Made by a program: the position numbers and the translations under genes. A stretch of 64,000 bases of DNA from Tubulanus polymorphus. Taxonomy: Eukaryota; Nemertea; Palaeonemertea; Tubulaniformes; Tubulanidae. The stretch lies in contig NC_134033.1 of the NCBI RefSeq assembly GCF_964204645.1, positions 2,353,631 to 2,417,630 on the forward strand, given 5' to 3'. The notes under the pieces are model-generated. The model did no database searches, had not been told where the DNA came from, and was given only the letters and a program-made list of their open reading frames with translations. How positions within the stretch are numbered: the stretch's first letter is position 1; each line of letters opens with the position of its first letter. Positions 63,501-64,000 of this stretch are shown here, one piece after another.

Positions 63501-63783
63501 GTTTTTAAATTCTTTCAATCTGTAGACAGTGGGTTTTTATCTTATTATCGTCAATTCGTCCATCAGTTCGTGGATCATGTTTTCGATTTCGTTTTAGAAA
63601 CGAATTTGGATTAATTTGAAATTGATTCTCTGTTATTTGATGGTCTGCAGGTTTGGAAGCTCAGCTGTTGGGTATCGTCGTGCGTAAAGAACGACCCGAG
63701 TTAGAACAGCAGAAAGATAAACTAGTGATTAACATCGCTGAGGGCAAGAAAAAGTTGGTCGAACTCGAGGACAAAATTCTAAG
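26985..63783 (+). CDS. DNAH2: Dynein axonemal heavy chain 2 (3' end beyond window)
   Basis: DNAH2 is the inner-arm I1/f (1-beta type) motor of motile cilia and flagella; it hydrolyses ATP to slide doublet microtubules. I placed 46 exons whose splice phases all agree, giving about 3,655 codons; human DNAH2 has about 4,430 residues. Exons: 26985-27162, 27716-27825, 28310-28658, 29941-30105, 30720-30958, 31690-32127, 32837-33172, 33968-34804, 35479-35754, 36263-36391, 36592-36803, 38432-38632, 38869-39025, 39402-39576, 41049-41374, 41648-41770, 42220-42440, 43002-43638, 44096-44332, 44757-45049, 45671-45860, 46389-46569, 46958-47085, 47488-47766, 48253-48471, 48890-49007, 49836-49972, 50526-50666, 50928-51086, 51812-52056, 52436-52634, 52964-53293, 53998-54186, 55073-55289, 55836-55985, 56338-56505, 57330-57490, 57712-57851, 58232-58364, 58713-59615, 60046-60210, 60659-60784, 61280-61495, 62227-62377, 63028-63177, 63651-63783. 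Diagnostic DNAH2 stretches include [23 protein letters not shown] and [11 protein letters not shown]. The start ATG follows an acceptor-like CTCAG, so a 5' UTR exon may exist. Confidence 0.96.
28171..28257. mobile_element. TTAA-type MITE, internally deleted copy 2
   Basis: Only about 79 bp between two TTAA sites, with both terminal inverted repeats and two arms of the inner palindrome retained. It sits directly 5' of DNAH2 exon 3. Confidence 0.7.
28310..34804 (+). CDS. DNAH2: DNAH2 exons 3-8: tail, DHC N1 region
   Basis: Six exons cover about residues 97-884. Exon 3 has the conserved [20 protein letters not shown]; exon 5 has the DNAH2-typical [15 protein letters not shown] and [12 protein letters not shown]. 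Exon 6 carries [17 protein letters not shown] and [20 protein letters not shown]. Exon 7 has [18 protein letters not shown]; the 279-codon exon 8 runs through RLVFEIPHF and [13 protein letters not shown]. This tail segment binds intermediate chains and the partner heavy chain of the I1 dimer. Exons are markedly GC-richer than the surrounding introns, which hold MITEs and minisatellites. Confidence 0.95.
28747..29003. repeat. (TAA)n array with flanking inverted repeat
   Basis: A long TAA microsatellite (28,747-28,905) is followed by a GATATAGGTCAGAATTCAAG segment and, about 30 bases on, its inverted copy. The whole could form an AT-rich hairpin. Confidence 0.75.
29032..29128. repeat. Palindromic element, family F1 (best-preserved copy)
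   Basis: 97 bp from GGATCCAGTTCCACAGTTGT to the inverted ACAACTGTGGAACTGGATCC. Arms of about 27 bp are almost perfect. Confidence 0.75.
29278..29892 (-). repeat. 106-bp minisatellite, about 6 units, in DNAH2 intron
   Basis: The phrase GTCTTGTTGTTCTTGCT recurs at spacings of 105-107 bp. It is the reverse complement of the arrays at 9.2 kb and 15.0-15.4 kb. Confidence 0.85.
30162..30270. repeat. Palindromic element, family F4
   Basis: Ends GGGCCCAGTTTCACGAAAAG and CTTTTTGTGAAACTGGGCCC are inverted copies, with a central inverted AAATCGATTTAAG. The array of F1-like half-ends follows at once (30,275-30,590). Confidence 0.7.
30275..30590. repeat. Cluster of F1-like arms
   Basis: At least five copies of an AACTCACAACTGTGGAACTGG-type arm lie in the same orientation, separated by GAGTTNACAGTTAACTC-like segments. 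They look like tandem amplification of one F1 arm. Confidence 0.6.
30991..31304. mobile_element. TTAA-type MITE, copy 3
   Basis: Worn left end TCCCTACAGTGC and right end CACTGAAAGGG. It abuts copy 4 through a single TTAA at 31,305-31,308. Confidence 0.55.
31309..31562. mobile_element. TTAA-type MITE, copy 4
   Basis: Left end CCCTTTCAGCG, right end GAGGG followed by TTAA at 31,563. Internal GCTGCCATCTCTTAA-like segment as in the other copies. A further partial copy lies at about 31,588-31,680. Confidence 0.6.
32150..32735 (+). repeat. 47-bp minisatellite, about 12 units, in DNAH2 intron
   Basis: The unit contains TTAAGTTGTTAGATTGGTTA and ACCAAAATGAGCTTAGACTG. The same words occur once inside the F2 palindrome at 34,938-35,077. 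Confidence 0.85.
33186..33905 (+). repeat. TGATGTCATAGGGGGATTTATGG-type minisatellite, about 8 units
   Basis: Degenerate units of 70-100 bp fill the intron between exons 7 and 8. Confidence 0.8.
34938..35077. repeat. Palindromic element, family F2 (GGGGCCAGTTGCAAAGTC ends)
   Basis: 140 bp. The left end GGGGCCAGTTGCAAAGTCTT is matched by an inverted end ATGCAACCGGCCCC. The inside holds AAGACTGGTCTT palindromes. A sister copy is at 44,512-44,643. Confidence 0.7.
35479..45049 (+). CDS. DNAH2: DNAH2 exons 9-20: end of tail and linker (DHC N2)
   Basis: Twelve exons cover about residues 885-1,880. Recognisable stretches are [20 protein letters not shown] (exon 9), [20 protein letters not shown] (11), [19 protein letters not shown] (12), [20 protein letters not shown] (15), the 213-codon exon 18 with [20 protein letters not shown] and [20 protein letters not shown], and exon 20 with [20 protein letters not shown] just before AAA1. 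The linker is the lever that swings on ATP binding at AAA1. Conservation is very high and no frameshift is seen. Confidence 0.96.
35790..36025. mobile_element. Degenerate TTAA-MITE remnant
   Basis: Scattered matches to the MITE interior (GCACTGCAGGGT, GGTGGAATTTTCCAAAATTTTC) without clean ends. Confidence 0.4.
36026..36155. repeat. Palindromic element, family F3
   Basis: Ends GTTGCTCAAAAGTTGGTTA and an inverted AACCAACTTTTGAGCAAC ending GGCCCC; same length and centre as 21,402 and 59,682. Confidence 0.7.
36470..36530. repeat. (TTA)n microsatellite
   Basis: Run of ATTATT units in the intron between exons 10 and 11. Confidence 0.85.
37556..38345. mobile_element. TTAA-type MITE, copy 7, split by another element
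   Basis: Both ends are intact with TTAA on each side, but the MITE is 790 bp instead of 280. Its interior breaks at CCCGTTATTCA (about 37,761) and resumes at ACACACTAGGGTGGAATTTT (about 38,268), so about 505 bp were inserted. Confidence 0.75.
37762..38267 (+). mobile_element. Insertion nested in the MITE, with short inverted ends and possible RT-like relic
   Basis: The insert begins near TCAGACCAC and ends near GTGGTCTGA. Frames inside include [20 protein letters not shown] followed by [13 protein letters not shown] and, in another frame, [12 protein letters not shown], which faintly recall the finger/palm region of non-LTR reverse transcriptases (HIP-II-L-GIP, then an FxINL-like motif). The match is weak and frameshifted. 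A DNA element with 9-10-bp ends is the simpler reading. Confidence 0.4.
39592..40080 (+). repeat. 31-bp minisatellite, about 15 units, beside exon 14 donor
   Basis: The unit GTGGTCTTAAGTTGTCAGAA plus ATTAGCTCAGC repeats every 31 bp and begins about 20 bases past the donor of exon 14. Confidence 0.9.
40200..40358 (-). mobile_element. tRNA-derived SINE
   Basis: On the minus strand a TGGTCTGGTGGTAGGACAC A-box-like block is followed about 35 bases later by the B box GGTTCAAATCC, then an unrelated body ending in an A-rich tail (AAGAAAAAAAATTTTC). This is the layout of a tRNA-headed SINE. The tRNA part could not form a complete working cloverleaf that I could trace. Confidence 0.6.
40650..41036 (-). 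repeat. Tandem array of F1-type arms
   Basis: About eight units of ACCCACACAACTGTGGAACT plus a CAGAGNNAAATTAA spacer (roughly 40-50 bp each) run up to the acceptor of exon 15. Arms share one orientation instead of forming palindromes. Confidence 0.75.
42491..42664. repeat. F5-type arms in tandem
   Basis: Three successive GGGCCCGGTTTNATAGACTG-like arms, each followed by a CAACCTGGG phrase, in the intron between exons 17 and 18. Confidence 0.6.
44512..44643. repeat. Palindromic element, family F2, copy 2
   Basis: Left end GGGGCCTGTTGCATAGTCG, inverted right end CGACTGTGCAACTGGACCC; 132 bp, in the intron before exon 20. Confidence 0.65.
45075..45330 (+). repeat. Minisatellite of TTATTGATAGTTATTGATAA-type units
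   Basis: A roughly 100-bp unit (ATTGATTTCTTATTGGTCAC, TAAGTGATCACTTATTGATAG) occurs about 2.5 times in the intron after exon 20. Confidence 0.75.
45671..47766 (+). CDS. DNAH2: DNAH2 exons 21-24: AAA1 motor site
   Basis: Exon 21 carries the canonical Walker A GPAGTGKT (about residues 1,899-1,906) and [15 protein letters not shown]. Exon 22 carries Walker [10 protein letters not shown], and FITMNPG; exon 23 has [20 protein letters not shown]; exon 24 has [19 protein letters not shown]1 is the main ATPase site, and all key residues are present. The intron before exon 21 contains a second, decoy copy of its acceptor (see findings). Confidence 0.96.
46610..46770 (-). repeat. 77-bp-type repeat, two units (inverse of 52,085-52,375)
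   Basis: GGATTCCATTTGTG and GTGCAGTAGGACATCAACTA phrases occur twice; their complements make up the array at 52,085. Confidence 0.7.
48253..51086 (+). CDS. DNAH2: DNAH2 exons 25-29: AAA2 with degenerate Walker A
   Basis: Exon 25 holds the AAA2 P-loop position (about residues 2,180-2,187), which reads GNTQSAKS where human DNAH2 has GCTGSGKT: the Gly before the catalytic Lys is Ala. Exons 26-27 carry the Walker B region ([20 protein letters not shown]) and [10 protein letters not shown]; exon 28 has [20 protein letters not shown] (sensor/arginine-finger region). AAA2 binds ATP without turning it over, so the change may be tolerated. Exon 27 is preceded by a MITE in its intron. Confidence 0.94.
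49417..49704. mobile_element. TTAA-type MITE, copy 8 (complete)
   Basis: 288 bp, perfect CCCTTTCAGTGCG / GCACTGAAAGGG ends and TTAA on both sides (49,413 and 49,705). Confidence 0.8.
50190..50480 (+). repeat. TGATGTCATAGGGGGATTTATGG-type minisatellite, about 4 units
   Basis: Units of about 70 bp end just before the acceptor of exon 28. Confidence 0.8.
51259..51539. mobile_element. TTAA-type MITE, copy 9 (complete)
   Basis: 281 bp, opposite internal orientation to copy 8, flanked by TTAA at 51,255 and 51,540. Confidence 0.8.
51812..55289 (+). CDS. DNAH2: DNAH2 exons 30-34: AAA3
   Basis: Exon 31 has a canonical Walker A, GPVGTGKT (about residues 2,513-2,520), and exon 32 the Walker [15 protein letters not shown] plus [20 protein letters not shown]. 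Exon 33 has [19 protein letters not shown]; exon 34 has [23 protein letters not shown]3 nucleotide state gates motor release in dyneins. The intron after exon 34 opens with a long polypyrimidine tract. Confidence 0.95.
52085..52375 (+). repeat. 77-bp minisatellite, about 4 units
   Basis: GACACCTGGTGGATCCTCAC and TTGCCATAGATGGAATC phrases repeat with about 77-bp spacing, starting right after the donor of exon 30. Confidence 0.8.
53351..53923. mobile_element. TTAA-type MITE, copy 10, with a second element inside
   Basis: TTAA-flanked ends are intact but the element is 573 bp. The insert (about 53,440-53,753) starts GGATACCGGC and ends GCCGGTATCC, a 10-bp inverted repeat of its own. Confidence 0.65.
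54546..54980 (+). repeat. CAGGGAAA-type dispersed repeat (sister at 58,385-58,630)
   Basis: Shared order: CTGGTCACTTACCTGGA, AAAGTCAGGAAATTTACTT, ATCAAACAGT, ATTTGACTGTGTTAATNGATTG, TTCTTAGCAGATCAAGTCAG. The copy here is interrupted by about 200 bp around 54,740-54,945. Confidence 0.55.
55329..55680 (+). repeat. Polypyrimidine tract (CT/CCT-rich)
   Basis: Two blocks of almost pure C/T (CTCTCCC, TTCTCTCTCC) start 40 bases after the donor of exon 34, separated by about 80 ordinary bases. Confidence 0.8.
55836..58364 (+). CDS. DNAH2: DNAH2 exons 35-39: AAA4
   Basis: Exon 36 has the AAA4 P-loop [10 protein letters not shown] (from about residue 2,859). The Lys-to-Arg form is normal for AAA4 of axonemal dyneins. 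Exon 37 has the Walker [21 protein letters not shown] and [14 protein letters not shown]; exon 38 ends [15 protein letters not shown]; exon 39 has [20 protein letters not shown]. The end of exon 38 with its donor is repeated four times in tandem. Confidence 0.95.
56642..56927. mobile_element. TTAA-type MITE, copy 11 (complete)
   Basis: 286 bp, ends CCCTTTCCGTGC / GCGCACTGAAAGGG, with TTAA on both sides. Confidence 0.78.
57802..58050 (+). repeat. 63-bp tandem repeat crossing the exon 38 donor, 4 units
   Basis: Units starting GCTAATTTACATATCGTACT occur at 57,802, 57,865, 57,928 and 57,991. Each contains the last 50 bases of exon 38 plus its GTAATTTATTC donor. Confidence 0.95.
58713..60210 (+). 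CDS. DNAH2: DNAH2 exons 40-41: stalk and microtubule-binding domain
   Basis: The 301-codon exon 40 runs from [20 protein letters not shown] through coiled coil CC1 (heptad-rich around [20 protein letters not shown] and [19 protein letters not shown]). The microtubule-binding tip includes [31 protein letters not shown] and [22 protein letters not shown]2 continues in exon 41 ([20 protein letters not shown]). A whole stalk tip in one exon is consistent with the fold being transmitted as a unit. Confidence 0.96.
59682..59814. repeat. Palindromic element, family F3, copy 3
   Basis: Ends GGGATCAGTTGCTCAAAAGT and inverted CTTTTGAGCAACTGGCTCC, 133 bp, in the intron after exon 40. Confidence 0.7.
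60377..60460. repeat. F1-type palindrome, worn
   Basis: GTGAGTTAGCTC, a central CAGTTCATTTTCGATGAG and AACTCACAACTGTGAAACTGG, as in other F1 copies but with the left end lost. Confidence 0.45.
60659..63783 (+). CDS. DNAH2: DNAH2 exons 42-46: AAA5 (gene continues)
   Basis: Exon 42 has [20 protein letters not shown]. Exon 43 has [20 protein letters not shown] and [20 protein letters not shown]; exon 44 has [20 protein letters not shown]; exon 45 has [20 protein letters not shown] and VNFAVKEQ. Exon 46 has [19 protein letters not shown] and ends in phase 2 at 63,783. The intron after exon 45 has a GC donor (GCAAGT). AAA5's end, AAA6 and the C-terminal domain lie past the window. Confidence 0.95.
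60800..61215 (+). repeat. About 60-bp minisatellite, 6 units
   Basis: Repeats of TCTCAATGACTTCANNGATT and GTAAAATTATGATTA-type words in the intron between exons 42 and 43. Confidence 0.85.
61635..62150 (+). repeat. TGATGTCATATGGGGATTTATACC minisatellite, about 7 units
   Basis: A variant of the dispersed TCATAGGGGGATTTAT unit; four adjacent units of about 67 bp are nearly identical, so this array expanded recently. Confidence 0.85.
62539..62792. mobile_element. TTAA-type MITE, copy 12 (left end truncated)
   Basis: The right end GCACTGAAAGGG and TTAA are present; the left end begins inside the element at GGAGATAATTTGAAAA. Confidence 0.65.
63356..63543. mobile_element. Foldback with hammerhead-like core
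   Basis: Outer arms of about 65 bp (AAACCCACTATCTACAGGTT inward, and its inverted partner ending GTGGGTTTTT) surround CTGACGA (63,430-63,436), a perfect GATCTC/GAGATC stem with a 6-base loop, and GAAAC (63,456-63,460). GACAC (63,425) pairs with GTGTC (63,464). It lies in the intron before exon 46. Confidence 0.6.
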
Positions 63784-63824
63784 GTAAATAGAAGATTAGT
63801 TTGAAATGAGTAGGTAATTTTTTG

Positions 63825-64000
63825 ATGATGTCATAGGGGGATTTCTGGAGGCAGTCGTCGTTACTGGCAGGGTCTATTGGCGGAATAGCTATGCAATATC
63901 GTGATGTCATAGGGGGATTCATGAAGGTAGCCTTCATAGGATTATAGGTCAAATCAAATCATTGTTTCCGTAAGGGTCTGTAAATCAATTTGGTGATGTC
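63825..64000 (+). repeat. TGATGTCATAGGGGGATTTATGG-type minisatellite, runs off the window
   Basis: Two full units and the start of a third, directly after exon 46. Confidence 0.8.

Overview
This window is nuclear DNA from an intron-rich invertebrate animal. Long AT-rich introns, GC-richer exons, a cilium-type dynein heavy chain, divergent rhodopsin-family receptors and a dense load of short palindromic repeats all fit a marine invertebrate. A lophotrochozoan (mollusc or annelid) seems likeliest, but nothing here fixes the species and no organelle, viral or bacterial segment was seen.

Layout. At 1-3,000 there are two tandem rhodopsin-family receptor genes on the minus strand; the first runs off the window start. 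At 3,497-15,140 a unit of about 6 kb is duplicated in tandem, mostly near-identical by eye, with palindromic elements, a copy-variable minisatellite and one short exon-like block that has diverged between copies. At 16,197-22,940 lies a six- or seven-exon minus-strand gene that I assembled exon by exon: a DCN1-like (DCUN1D1/2) cullin-neddylation factor with UBA domain and complete PONY domain. At 23,597-24,631 a plus-strand receptor ORF ends in what looks like a frameshift at helix 8. From 26,985 to beyond the window end is the axonemal dynein heavy chain DNAH2 (inner-arm I1/f type). I placed 46 coding exons with consistent splice phases, about 3,655 codons, from the start codon through tail, linker, AAA1-AAA4, stalk and most of AAA5. 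Roughly the last 770 residues lie outside.

How the genes relate. DNAH2 and the DCN1-like gene are divergently arranged with one receptor between them; nothing suggests a shared pathway. The receptors are intronless or single-exon in view, as in lineage-expanded chemosensory or peptide receptors.

The repeats are the most original part. (1) A TTAA-flanked, about 280-bp inverted-repeat element with CCCTTTCAGTGC ends, present in at least ten copies, some nested or abutting. (2) Several unrelated-looking palindromic families that share a GG-NN-CC-AGTT-type terminus. (3) Minisatellite arrays that look grown from the insides or arms of those palindromes. (4) A dispersed intronic unit built on TGATGTCATAGGGGGATTTATGG. 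(5) Two long hairpins, one just upstream of DNAH2. (6) A foldback near 63.4 kb with a hammerhead-like core. Inside DNAH2, a 63-bp unit crossing an exon-intron border is repeated four times, the AAA2 Walker A is degenerate, and one intron uses a GC donor.
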